Shown here: in pieces, positions 21,231 to 33,000 of the stretch
How positions within the stretch are numbered: the stretch's first letter is position 1
How the letters are laid out: each line of letters starts with the position of its first letter
NCBI GenBank assembly: GCA_001939145.1
Contig: LSRX01000820.1
Span: 132,607 to 196,606, forward strand
Direction: 5' to 3'
From: Symbiodinium microadriaticum
Taxonomy: Eukaryota; Sar; Dinophyceae; Suessiales; Symbiodiniaceae
Length of the DNA stretch: 64,000 bases
The notes under the pieces: generated by a model
The model's input: only the letters and a program-made list of their open reading frames with translations
Told to the model about the DNA's origin: nothing
Database searches by the model: none
Program-made: the position numbers and the translations under genes

Positions 21231-21424
21231 GCTACGCCAGCTGCTAGGCTTACATTTGTTACTCGCTTTTTGTAGGATAGAGAGCTATCGAGCTCGAGGC
21301 CCCAGCAAGGCGAAGGGCAAGCAGTGTCTTGGGCAAAAGCCCAACCTACGGTGGCTATGCCAGCTCGGCCATACTTGAAGGGCGGGGCCCTGCCAACGAA
21401 ATACAGCCATGATGATGATGAGGT

Positions 21425-21463
21425 AGGGGTGGGGTGGGGCGAAATGAGTCACGGGGTGGGGTT
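21425..21463 (+). other. G-run cluster, G-quadruplex-capable
   Basis: Three GGGG runs separated by single T bases, then a further GGGGTGGGG pair 16 bases on. It lies upstream of the SAM exons on the minus-strand gene. Listed for its pattern only. Confidence 0.45.
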
Positions 21464-21820
21464 GTTGCTTTCGAAACATTAGCTGCACTCCCGTTCCGCC
21501 GGCCCGCTCTTCTACTAAGACACCTGGACACCTAGCATACGTCTAGTTGAGGCATAGCCGCCAGCCACCATGACGATCATGCCATATGCTCAAACTCGAG
21601 CCAAGGGCTGTTTCCAGACAAAGTTTGCTCCTAGCCTTCTCAAGATCCAATGGCGATAGCCATTCGTGACATTTCTGACATGTTGAGGAGCTGCAGCCAA
21701 TGACACATGCGCCCCCTCGTCACTCTCCTCATCAGCACCTCGTCCTTCTGAGTCAGCTCTGGTGGAAGTTCCTCGGACCTCTGTTCCGGCACGGCCTCGG
21801 GACGGGGATAGATAGTACAT

Positions 21821-23741
21821 GACAGGCGGAACCTCTAGCCTCTAACCAGTAGGCACCTGGAGGGCCAGGACCCCGCGGAGGGGGTGTATCTGACGGAAGG
21901 ACATTTGATGTGGGTCATAGGCAAAAGGATAGGTAAGGTACAGTATGCGGACGACGCTACTTCGCCACTTCGCCTGACAGAAAGCCATGCCCAAGCGCTT
22001 TGTGAGCTCAACGCTTGCTTTTAGTTTTGGTGGTTTGCAGGCTTGCCCTCACAACCGGGGCCGGCGCCATATCCTCGGGAAGCAGACGGAGGCGCACATC
22101 GACAAACTGTGAAAACAGCGTGGCAGTTCTCGCTCACATCCGAAGCTGTGACGATGTCCCCTTGCACGCTCGTCACAGCCTCCGCTTCGCGCCGTACTGC
22201 CAGCCACTCGCAGCCAGCCGCAGAGCCGTGGCTTTGAAGAGGGGGCGCCTTGACTGTTACTGGGTATCTTCTATGCATTACAAGGTTCCTCATCACGTGC
22301 CACCGGCCCCTTGGAAATTTCGGCGACAGCTCTCGAAGTTGCAGTGTCAGCTCGTCTGCACAACGGATTTCGTGCAAGCGTCGTTGTGTACCCACTTGTC
22401 CATACATGCACAGCCGACACCCTGATGTGTCACATGCGAGATATTGCGTTTACATGGCGGTTTTATGCGGTTTTGCAAGTCTACTTTCACGGGATCGGAT
22501 TTGTACGGATATTGAAATATTCTTCTCTGCTGCCTCATAGCCCAGCATGCACACGCTCGAGTTTGTGTGCGGCGTGCGCTGCCATGCTCGCCCAACGCAG
22601 CTACCGCATGATAAAACAGCATGCAGTATCCGTATAAGTATGTTCCAAGATAAGGCTTCTGGTCCGCACGATCTGGCACATTATTATGGAGCCAGCACCT
22701 TCTTGATGCCTGTGACGAGATGCGAACGCTTACGCACGGGTGTCGCAAAGGGGACCTTGATGCTGCTGACTTCTCGACCGCGCTGGCATTACAACGGTGT
22801 TTGCCTGAAGGAAGTGCGAGCCGGAACATTGTGTGCAGTGGTTATTGTGTGCAGCACGCATTGTGTCTTCTTGTGCTTCAGTCTTGAGTCCTGAGACACT
22901 AAGTTGGGGTCGACTTCCAGCCGCAGCCCCGTACTAGAGTCCCGACCTGTTCCAGCAGGTGCCGGACATCACCTGGGGTCTGCCCAGGAGCGAGGTCCTC
23001 ACCGTGCAGACATATTTTCGGACACGTACACGACAAGTGTGAAGGGTCAGATCGTGCCGTGACGGCTCTTGCTCCTGCAAGCATGCTGCGAACTTCGGCA
23101 CGTCTCCACCAGGGCTTGAGAGAGCTGGCAGCACAGGAAAGATGTGCCCAAGCAATGCCTTGTGTGTACCATGGAAACAATAATCAACCTGTATGACAGG
23201 CTGGCGATCCAACTGTTTCTAACATGCACCATGCCTACCTTGGCTTTTGCGCACCTATCTCGGTACTGAAGATGAATCAATTGCTTCTGTTTTCTTTCTG
23301 AAGCAGTGGATGAAGGTGCATGTGGCCCTGCATATGTCCTCATGCTGCATACATCTGTGTAGGAAGCTTAGGCCGTGCAACATGAATGGATCTTGTTGGG
23401 TACCACGAGAACCTAGCGAGTGCAAGCCTACAGCACACCAGAATCCATGACTGAGTCACTGCATGACAGCCATGCCTGCCTCCAAGCCAGGAGACCACTC
23501 CTTCTGATAAGTGCGCACGCATGAGCGTCTGTCAAAACTTCTAGGCATGCCGTAACCACGGATGATTTGGACTCTCGCCACTCGGACTCTGCAGGCAGAG
23601 CTGTTCGGTTTGAAAGGCTCAATGGATGCTTTGTGGGTCGTTACTTGGGGTTGGGCAACTTTCGGTAGGGTCTTGCTTTGCATCGCTCCAAAAGTCACAA
23701 GAGTCGCAATGGAAACAATAGTCGACGCGTAAGACTTTTGC
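21821..23741. other. No recognised gene
   Basis: Several frames of 90-160 codons exist on both strands (for example 22347-22829 minus and 22015-22425 plus), but they overlap antisense, show no motif I recognise and lack exon-like joins. I see no RNA gene. Confidence 0.3.
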
Positions 23742-24062
<321 letters not shown>

Positions 24063-24389
24063 TAATAATTTTTTGTGTACACGTACGTAACATTAGGCCA
24101 CTGCGTTTTATTCTGCCGCGGGTTTTCGTCCACCCGAACCCCCTCCCCAAAGCCCTAAATAAACCCCTCTTTCCGAATGTACTTACACCCTATACTAGCT
24201 CGTGGGCAAGGTGCGCTTTCCTAAACCGGTTTAGGGCCTCCTTTGGGCCGGTTTTTTGGAGTTAGGGCCTACTCTGGGCTGGGTGTAAGATTGTGGAAGG
24301 CTTAAGGCATAATGGGTTAGGCAATACTGTAGGGTTTAGAGCTTAGTCTGGGCTGCTCGCGTTTAAGCCCGTTTACGATTTAGGGCCTC

Positions 24390-24800
24390 AAAGAGCATCC
24401 AGTCAACTCCAACCCCATCCATGGCTAATGCGAAAATCTCGACAGGCATGAATCGCCAAACCATGATACCGTCCACTCCGACACAACCCAGGGTTTATGC
24501 GACAACATCAGTGAGCGTCATAGCATCTATGGCCGAGGCGTGCTGACGTCCAGTCCTAAACCATACATGGCTCATGCGAAAGCCTCAACGAGCATCCCTG
24601 ACCAAACCACGATAACGTCCAATCCGAAACCATCCATGGCTCATGCGAAGCCTCAAAGATGCTCAAAGATCCCTGCACTCCGACCCCACCCATGGTTCAT
24701 GCGACAACGTCAAAGAGCATCATCGCATCTATGGCCGTACCATGATAAGGTCCACCCCAACCCCACCCATGGTCAATGCCAAAATTCCAATCAGCAGTCA
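24390..24800 (+). repeat. Degenerate ~70-bp tandem repeat, about six units
   Basis: The phrase CCATCCATGGCTCATGCGA or a variant recurs at about 24421, 24490, 24567, 24636, 24692 and 24769, spaced 56-77 bp. Each is followed by CTCAA.GAGCATC-like text and CCA..ATGATAA. Units differ by many substitutions. The preceding 24200-24390 has repeated TTAGGGCCT.C words. Confidence 0.7.
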
Positions 24801-25586
24801 TAGGTCGGCTATGGTCGCTTGTTTCAAGATGATGCAACTATCCGCCCGCAACACCCTAAACAAAAGTGCTCCTTGAGCCAATTTTTCTGTGAATGTGTCT
24901 CTTGCTAAATGGACTAGAAGCTCGGTTTGTCCCGCCCTTTTTTAAACCCATGCCGAGACAACCACTTGCTCTGTTTCCAGTGGGGGCCCTGTTGCCAGGT
25001 TGACGTTTTTCTCGACGAGGAAGCGTGTGGCGCATCTGGCATGTTGAAACCATTGTCGTATATAGCAGCTTCCGTTGAAATTACTGTTTGCTCCTGTACG
25101 TGGTCTGCTGAAATGGTGGAGCACGTGGAATGTTCGGCCTGGTGGCGGTGGTTCTTGACGCAGATGACAACCGTGTTGGCGAAGTGAGCTGACAATGACA
25201 AGGGATGTGCAGGGCCGAGGCATCGCTTGGATTATGGATCAGAACATATCAGAACTGTGACGTTGACTCCGACTCTGTTGGCCCCAGCTTTTATTGTATT
25301 TTGCGAACCCAATGTCAGCAGAAGTCGTTACCGGCCCACCTTCGGCTTCCTTTGTCCACTGCGCATCCCCCAGACAGGAAGTGGCGTACTTGGCATGAAA
25401 TTTGCAAATGTTCTGATGAATCGGTTGCCTGTGCTCGGCCACAGGTCGTGATCTTGTCGTTGGAAGGGTGAGGCTTGTTGGAGAACCAGCAGGCGATGGC
25501 TAAATTGCTTTGACCGCATGCGCCTTCTGCACTACAGTCCCTGAGTTCGTTCATAGCCGTGCAAGAACACACCACAGCCCTTGAGC
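24801..25586. other. No recognised gene
   Basis: Overlapping frames of 60-99 codons on both strands carry no recognised motif. Some may be exons of the minus-strand gene at 25.6-26.6 kb, but no joins could be supported. Confidence 0.3.
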
Positions 25587-26640
25587 TTATGGCCATGCAA
25601 GAAGTTCGAAGCATTTCGGAGCGGCGTTTCTTCTCTTCTTGACAGGGCCAGTCTTGGAAGGAGGGTCTATCTTCTGAACTTGATCCTGTGGTTCTGCTTG
25701 GCCAGCGTTCATGAGCACATCCGGCGGGGAGGTATCATCACCTTCCGTGTCCATGTTCTCGGCCTCCCAGAAGGTGTGCCTGTTTCGGGCTTGCTGAGTC
25801 CTGCAGATCATGCTGACTGGCTCGACCTCCACAACCTGCGGAGCAGTGGAAGCGTTCTCCAAAGGCAAGCCTTGTAGTCACCGATAGCCATTTCCAGGAT
25901 GTCGCCGTCAGTTCTGCAAGCGACCGACGTAGACTGCGGCGTTGTCTTAGTGGCCTCGGTGCGTCGGAGCTCCCATCCGACATCGGCCTCCTTGATCCTC
26001 CTTGGCGATCCATTGAATCGGTTGAACTCAATGACGTGCCCCCTTCGTGAACACATGCCGTGAGTTTGCGAGGTTAACAACTTGCCGGATTTTCTCGAGT
26101 AGGAAGCACGAAGCCGCAGTCTATACCGTGCAAAGATGCCCCCTCAGGTTGTCGACCCTTTTCAAGGGCATGCCGAACAAGGTCAGCCGCCACAATCGCC
26201 CTGAGGCCCCACGAAAATACAAGTTGTCGATGGTGAAATGCCTTTTTGCTTTGCCTTTGTTCTTGTCCTTGTGCTGAGCACTTGAAATGCTCATTGGCGC
26301 CTTGCTTTTCTTGCCCTTCTCGGTCGAGGATGCACCCGAATGTGCAGCATTCGCCTCCACATCGGGAAGTCATGCTCTGTCTGTCAAAGTCTGTCATGAG
26401 GATTACACCGATATGTGTCCAGAGATTCCTGATTACTGCAAAGAGTCGAACAAGGACTTTTGGTGTTTCTGTCCAGATTTGGTTGCTCATCAAAGTTGCG
26501 CCCGCAGATCATGCCCACGATCTCGACGATGGCCTTGAACAGCTGCTCGTTTTGGTTTGCGGGGTCCTTGTCATCCTCCTTCCCTTTTGCTCTCCCCGAA
26601 GATCGAGATCGAGGATGTGGTTGAAAGCCTGAGTGTGCCC
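25587..26640 (-). CDS. Hypothetical multi-exon gene, basic and acidic segments
   Basis: I do not recognise this protein, but several minus-strand segments read like real exons: GKEDDKDPANQNEQLFKAIV (about 26520-26590); STEKGKKSKAPMSISSAQHK (about 26250-26320), a Lys-rich stretch followed by HFTIDNLYFRG; HVIEFNRFNGSPRRIKEADV continuing to MAIGDYK (about 25870-26045); then VVEVEPVSMICRTQQARNRH followed by an acidic MDTEGDD part and a basic KKRRN (25587-25835). The last two join in phase if a 35-bp GC-AG intron (25836-25870) is removed; that is very short, so the join is uncertain. The copia element is inserted only 60 bp beyond the first coding-like segment. Confidence 0.4.
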
Positions 26641-26699
26641 TGTGCCTGGCGAGGTTGTGGCTCCCCTTCAAAACACATTGCCTGATCTGTCCACGTGGT

Positions 26700-26704
26700 C
26701 TAGC
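26700..26704 (+). repeat. Target-site duplication CTAGC, left copy
   Basis: CTAGC directly precedes the TG end of the left LTR and is matched by CTAGC at 35284-35288 immediately after the CA end of the right LTR. A 5-bp duplication is normal for Ty1/copia integrases and shows that both ends come from one insertion. Confidence 0.95.
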
Positions 26705-26977
26705 TGTTGGTAGCAGGCCAGCTCCTATGAGCTGAACGAACTCTTCTGCAACCCAGCTGCGCAAACTCAGCACCGCACTGTCACAGATATTTTCCGCTTT
26801 GCTTGTAAGGCTTCAGCCACGTAGCTTCGAAGGCCATGAAAGGCCAACACGGCAAAAGGGTTCCCTTAGAGGAAAAGATTGCCGGAGTACAGGAAAAATG
26901 CATGTGGTGCCGTGACGTGTCGGAGGCTGTACGTGACATGTCACAAAGGGAATGCTGACAATCCTTCGGAAAGAGCA
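26705..26977 (-). repeat. 3' LTR of the copia element (273 bp)
   Basis: On the plus strand it starts TGTTGGTAGCAGG and ends AAGAGCA, giving the TG...CA ends read either way. It is identical to the right LTR except for one missing G (CCCTTAGAGG against CCCTTGAGAGG). The sequence just inside it, where a polypurine tract is expected, is GGGCTTTTGGGCG on the element strand, which is not a clean purine run. Confidence 0.95.
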
Positions 26978-27016
26978 CGCCCAAAAGCCCACAGACAAAG
27001 ACAGGGAACGGCCCCG

Positions 27017-30000
27017 TTAGGCCCGCTGTTTCAGGCGTTTTGCGCTGGTGAACTCGGGATCGTAGATCAGCTTCCAGCGGCCAGTCTGCAAAAGCTGATG
27101 CAGAGCTCCAGGCTTGGTGGGCTTTGTCAGGGAGTCTGCGATCTGGGCATCGCTGTTCACCCACCTGACACTCGTCTGTCCTTCACGGACACGTTCACAA
27201 AGCGACAGCAGCTCCAAAGCGCTGTACTTTTCCTGGAGCCCGCCTGCTGCCGAGTTCAGGTCTTCCTTATGCAAGACGTCATATAAGCTCTTCGCGTCGG
27301 TGACGAGGATGCCGGGGATGTCGCGGATTTCAGTGCCGGGGTTCCTGAGGTTCACATCGTAGCCCAGCATCTCTTTCCATTGCATCCTGACGAGCATCAG
27401 CTCCTCTTCAGCTTCCGAGGCAGCCTGGGTCTCTGCAGCGAGACTGGAGCGCGCCACGCGCTTCAGACGTCCGCTTCTCCAACTAATTGGAGTCACCGCA
27501 GCTTGCTCGCCTTGACCCATGCCTGGAGTGGTAGCACAGATCAGGTACCCTCCTGTTGAGCCATAGTCGGGTCGATTCCCGACTGCAGCATCTGACCAGG
27601 CCACAAACGTGACCTGCTCCGGAGCGGTGCCGTCGAGGTCTGTCACCTTGATGTGCATGAAGCGCCCGTGGTAAGCCTCTCTTACAAGCTTGTTGGCCTG
27701 CTTGAGCACCCTGACGGTGGCATTGTTCACAGAAGACTGCAGCATGCTCAGCTGCACCATCAACTGGGGTGCCGTGCTGTACGCACGCCATTGCAGTGCG
27801 CCCAGGGCGGCACGCAACTGTGCGACTTCATCCTTAGTCGCCGGTGCCTCGTCGCTGCGATTCTCAAACTTGATCTCATCAATCTGGGCACAGTACTTGG
27901 ATTGATCCATGATGATCTCGCGGTGCCCTTCCTTGATCATGACGCCACAGTGGTTGTAGCTTACAACCTCCCACGGACTCCACCTGTAGCTCTGGTGAAA
28001 TCGATTGACGATCTCTGTCCATTCGGCGTCCTGCTCATCGCCCGCAATCACAAAGTCGTCCACGTGCGCAGCTATGATGCCCATGAGCTGTGGCACGCCT
28101 CCTTTCCATTTCACAAAGCGCCACGCGCAAGGTTCCGTTTTAAGTTGCGTCATGCCCAAGGAGACCAAAGTCTTGTTCACATCTCTATACCATTCGGCCG
28201 GAGCGTTGACGAGGCCGTAACAAGCTTTCGCTATTTGGACGGCTTCTCCATCCTGAAGATGCATTGCTCTCGCCAATTCTGGCACAGGTTTCGCGAACAC
28301 GCACCTCGAGATCTGTGTGGGCGCAGTCTGCAAAAACGCAGCACGCACGTCAGCCTTCAGGGTCTTCCACTTCCTCAAAGTGGCCTGCTGATACACAAGC
28401 TGACGCGTACGGCGGCTCATTGTAGGGCTACTGCTGACCAAAGTGGCCAAGTCGGGGTCCTGGTAGCCTACGATGACAATTCGCGCCTTTGCGGCACCCG
28501 ACTCTTTATATGTGAGCACCCATCTCATGGACATCAATCTGTCCTGGGCGATGTGGCCCTGGACACGTCTTGCTGCAGCTTCCTTTATCCACTGATTCAC
28601 TTCAGCTTGCTTTGCCGCCTCAAAGTCAGCTTTCCCCTTCTCATCAAGACGACCAAAGCGGACTTCCTGCTTGCGAAGTCCCTTAGCCATCCAGACCGTG
28701 GGGTCGCGCCTCAAGCGCTTCCACTGATTGTCATTCTTAGGCAAAGGAAGCTCAATGGCACACATCACCTGATCATTGGGCTCAAGCTGAACAAAGGTCT
28801 CGGCAGCCTGTTGAACATCATCTTCTAGATCATCATTCCCAACAAGCATCCCAGATGGTGCCTGTGACGAGCTGGCTCCACCCTGTGGGCTGGTGGTCGG
28901 TGGTGCCCTAGACCCTGGTGAAGGTGGTACTTGCCGTGACTTGGAGCCCTGGGGCTTCTGCTTCTTGAAGAGGGGCACTTGCTGCTGCTGTGCTGCTTGT
29001 GCTGCTTGCTGGTCCATCAGAAAACGAAACAGAGTAGGGTCGTAACTAGGATCTCCAAGGTACCTGTACGGGTCAACTGCAGGCAAAGTAGACGGGGGAC
29101 CACCAGGAGTGCGAGGAGCTGAGTTCTGAGCACTTCTTTCTCGCTTTTCTGCACTCGGTCGGTTGTCTATAGACGTCTCGCGAGGGCCACCAGGAGTGCG
29201 AGGAGCTGAGTTCTGAGCACCTCTTTCTTGCTTTTCTGCATCCTTGTCGACTCCCCTGGCTGGTGCTTCCCGGCCTGGTGTCCTTGATCGTGCCCGTGAT
29301 CTACCTCGAGGTCCAGCAGGTAAGGCACCGACATCCTCGGGGAACACATAGTCATCGAAGATTTCATAGCCACCGCCCTCCAACGACTGCAAAATGCTAT
29401 GGAAAGTCCATGGTGGCGTCGCGGCATCGGTGGCCTCAGCAATGGCAGCTTCACGCTCCGATGCATGGCGTGGCTGATCCGGGCTGCACCGCTTCAGGCG
29501 ACCACCAGAGATGATCCACACCGTCTGTCCGGGCTTCCTTGTTGCACCCTTGTCATCGTTTCTGGTCTCGGTGGCCAACACCCGGCCTGGTCCAAACCAG
29601 CGCCCCATGCCAACCTTCGCAAAGCCGAGGCCAGGATGTGCCGGTGCATCGGCTGGCGGCTGAACGCGTCTGTAAAAGACCAAATCTCCAGGCACAAAGA
29701 CAACCTTGCGCCGCGTCTTCATGTTGAGCAGCCGGCCCAGCTGATATGATGCCTGAGACCTGCGGGCAATGTCCTCCGCAGCCTTGCGTGCTTCCATGTG
29801 GTCGTAGAAGGTGTGGCCTTGCTGAAGCGAGTTCTGCACGGCCGGGAGGTCCTGCTCGCTCTCAAACAGACGTCCTCCTGGCCCGAAGTCTCGCCCAAAA
29901 GCCCATTGGGATGGGCTAAAGCCTTGCACTCGATGCACAGTGTTATGGGCCGCCGCACTGTGAAGAAGGGCCCGGTGAGCACCAACAGGATGTCCTGCAA

Positions 30001-33000
30001 GAAGAGTGGTGGCATCCTGCTTCAGCTTTTTCACAAGGGACTCCACTTGGCCTATCTGGTGATGTGCCTCTGCAGGGCACGGTGTCACCTCAATTCCAAC
30101 ATCTGCGGCCCAGGCCTCGAGGAGTCGTGAGCGAAAGCATCCCTCGGGGTCACACCTGAGCCGGTCGGGGAATCCAAAGACCTGGGTCCAGTGCTGCTCC
30201 AGAGCCAGGATAGCCTCTTCGGCCGTTGCGTTTCGGCCTTCCTGGTGGTGCCGCTCAAACAGCTTCGCCACAACCACAAAGTGCGTCGCCTCGTCTGTGA
30301 TGACCATAAAGTGGGTCACGGTATCCTCGACCCTCAGCTCGGCATTGTCAATCTGCACGACCTTCCATGGAACCTCACTCTGCTGTAAGGACACGTTCGG
30401 GGAGAGGTCCGGAAGGCGCATCTCCTGGCAGTCGGGACACGTGTGTTCCATGGCAATCTTGATCACCTCGTGATGCGCCCCACGTGCCCTAAGGACTTTG
30501 GCCAGGGTTTTCCCGGAAGGGTGACCGGCACGGACATGAAGACGATGTACCAAAGCTTCGGCTCGCTTACGGTCGGCAGGCTCAAGCTTTGACTCCAGAA
30601 GGGGCTCGTCACTCAAGCCAAAGGCCTTCTCTTCATGCTCGTCTCCACCCCGGTGCTCGGCTTGGAGGGCAAACTCGGCAATCGCTTTGCACAGCTTTTC
30701 GGGATATCTCGAAGACACCGACAGGGACCGTGACATAGCCGATGGTGTCCGTCGCTCTGAGGTCGCGGCCTGGGCGTGGACAATGGCTCTCTGAAGGGCA
30801 GGGCTGGTGGCAACGATTCGCCACACCTTGCCCACCGCCTTGTCCTCGAAGACGGCAACATGCATTGCAGCTTGCTTGGCCAGCTTTCGGAGAAAACCTT
30901 TCACCTCAGGCTCCTTCCATGCTGGACTGTCCTTGGGCCACTCCCACGCAACATGGCCGCCTCGTTTCACTTGGTCCTCAGCCAGACGGAGGGCGGTCTT
31001 CATCATCTTGCGGCCGCGCTTGCGGCGATACTGCCACGTCTTGTGCTGCTCCGGGCTTGCCTCAGGTGGCTCATTTGCAGGAAGCTCCAGCCCTGCACTT
31101 GGAATAGAGATCCAAAGCAGAGCGGGTGTGAGGGCCCGTGCTGCCTCAAGGGCCTGGTCTGCCCCTGCTTTGCGCCCGAAGTCAAACTCGAAAGGACTCA
31201 TCCGGGCAGCCGCTCCATGTCTTTGCTCCACAGCCGTGCGCAGTCCACTGGCCGCCGAAGTCCCAACCTCCAGGAGATGGATCCCAGAGTGATGCCGAGG
31301 AAGCTCGGCAACATCACCGTCGAAGCCGTCGAGGATCTCCTTCACCGAGTCCCGAATCGCACCCGCCTGGTTCGCATCAAGATTGCCGGGTGCAGTCAGG
31401 AAGCCCTCCTCGTCGAGGATCATGCGCCCGGTTCGGGAGGATTGACCTTGGTCCACGTGTCCTCCTTCTCCTGGGCCTCTTGAAGTTCCGCTTCCTTGGC
31501 ATTCTGCCGCTTGGCACTCTTCTTCGGGATGCGCCTGGGCTCGTCCACGGCACTCATTCCAGAGCTCTCTGAGTCCGAATCCACGTGTTGAGGTGGGTCC
31601 GGCTTCTTCTTCGGCTGCGCACCTCGCTCCTTCAGCTTGTCCTTGGCCTTCGCGTCGGCGCTGGGGTTGTTGTCGGGGTAGCCGTCCTTCGCCTTGCTGC
31701 TCTCCGCCTTGTTCATGGCCTGGGCCTTCTGGGAGCGCACGGTCTCGAGACGGCGAAGAAGAGAGTCTTCGGCTCCCTGGAGTGCCGCCGCCTTGGCGTT
31801 GAGGATCTCCTTGGCTCCTGGCTCGCCCGCTGCCACGCGCTCTTCCATGATCTCCACGGCTTTCTTGGCATCTGCTGGCAGGGGCCCAGCTTGGCGATAG
31901 TGAGCGTGAGCGCCAAAGGCCGGAACATAAAGGAGCCGGAGCCGGCACTCCTTGCAGACTTCCCAGCGCCCGTGTGCGTTCGCACCCGACAAGCTGCCGC
32001 GTCCCGCCGGCATCGGCACATGGTTGCCATGGCACGGCGGGCCGGCTGTCCTCGGGTCCCGCGGGTCGGGACCAGCTGCCCTCGACATGTCGTACTCGGT
32101 CTTGACCTTGTCGGCCTTCGTCTTCGACTTGGCCTTGCTGGCTGCTTTCGGGGGAGCTGCCGTGGAACCGCTGCTCTCGGCCGGTGCTCCTTTGTCCTTG
32201 GACGCCATGATCGCACAGAGGAAGTTGACGAGAGAAAAGTCGGGAGCACAGGTGCCCCATCGAATCTCGAGAGATCTCGTCAGCAGCGGTCAAATCAAAC
32301 ACTGGAACATGGTTCGGCACTGCATGGTCTGAGGTATCAAACGAAACATGTCTAAGACTGCTAGAGGTAGGCACAGCAGGCGGCACAACAGCATGAACAT
32401 GTTCTCCAGGTTGTTCTGGAAGTTCGGGTCCTCGAGGCTGTTGTGGTAGAGGTGGTTCAGGTAGAGGTTCATGAGGATTGTCGGGAAGGCCTCCAGGCTC
32501 ACACGTGTGCACGGCTCCCTCGGCTCTCTCCTTATATCCGGACAGGACCTGGCTCAAGACGGTTCCGGAAAAGCTCTGGCCAGCACTTGGTGTGCGCAGC
32601 CAGTCGTGCACTAGGTCCAGCAAAAGGTGGCCGGATGCACTCTCCTGGAGCCCTATCACAACTCCAGGGTCAATGGCCTTGAACACAATGGTCCTGCGCT
32701 GAAAGTTGATCTCCGCACCCAGCTTCTTGAGAGTGCGAATGCTCAGGAGAATGGGGATGCGTGGCACATCCAAAGCAAACGCTCCGAGGGCTACGGGCCT
32801 CCCTGCCAATGTCTGTGGCACCTCCACATAGGAAGTCGCGGTCTCCTGCTGGGCGTTGCCAAAGCGGAAGCTTCTCCGGGCCTCCGGGTAGATGCGAACG
32901 TTCTCCAGACCATAGCGAGAGCGCCGCATAGAGACGATAGCCTCGATCGCCTCCAGGCTCCCCACAGTCTCTGTCGCGCCGCTGTCTATGACAGCATAGC

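Noticed and set aside
26121..26493. Treating both overlapping minus-strand frames here as separate genes
   Set aside because: They cover the same DNA; at most one is used, with an intron or frame change.
27653..28828. 391-codon plus-strand open frame opposite the reverse transcriptase
   Set aside because: Antisense shadow of the copia polyprotein; no motif of its own and long open antisense frames are common in this base composition.
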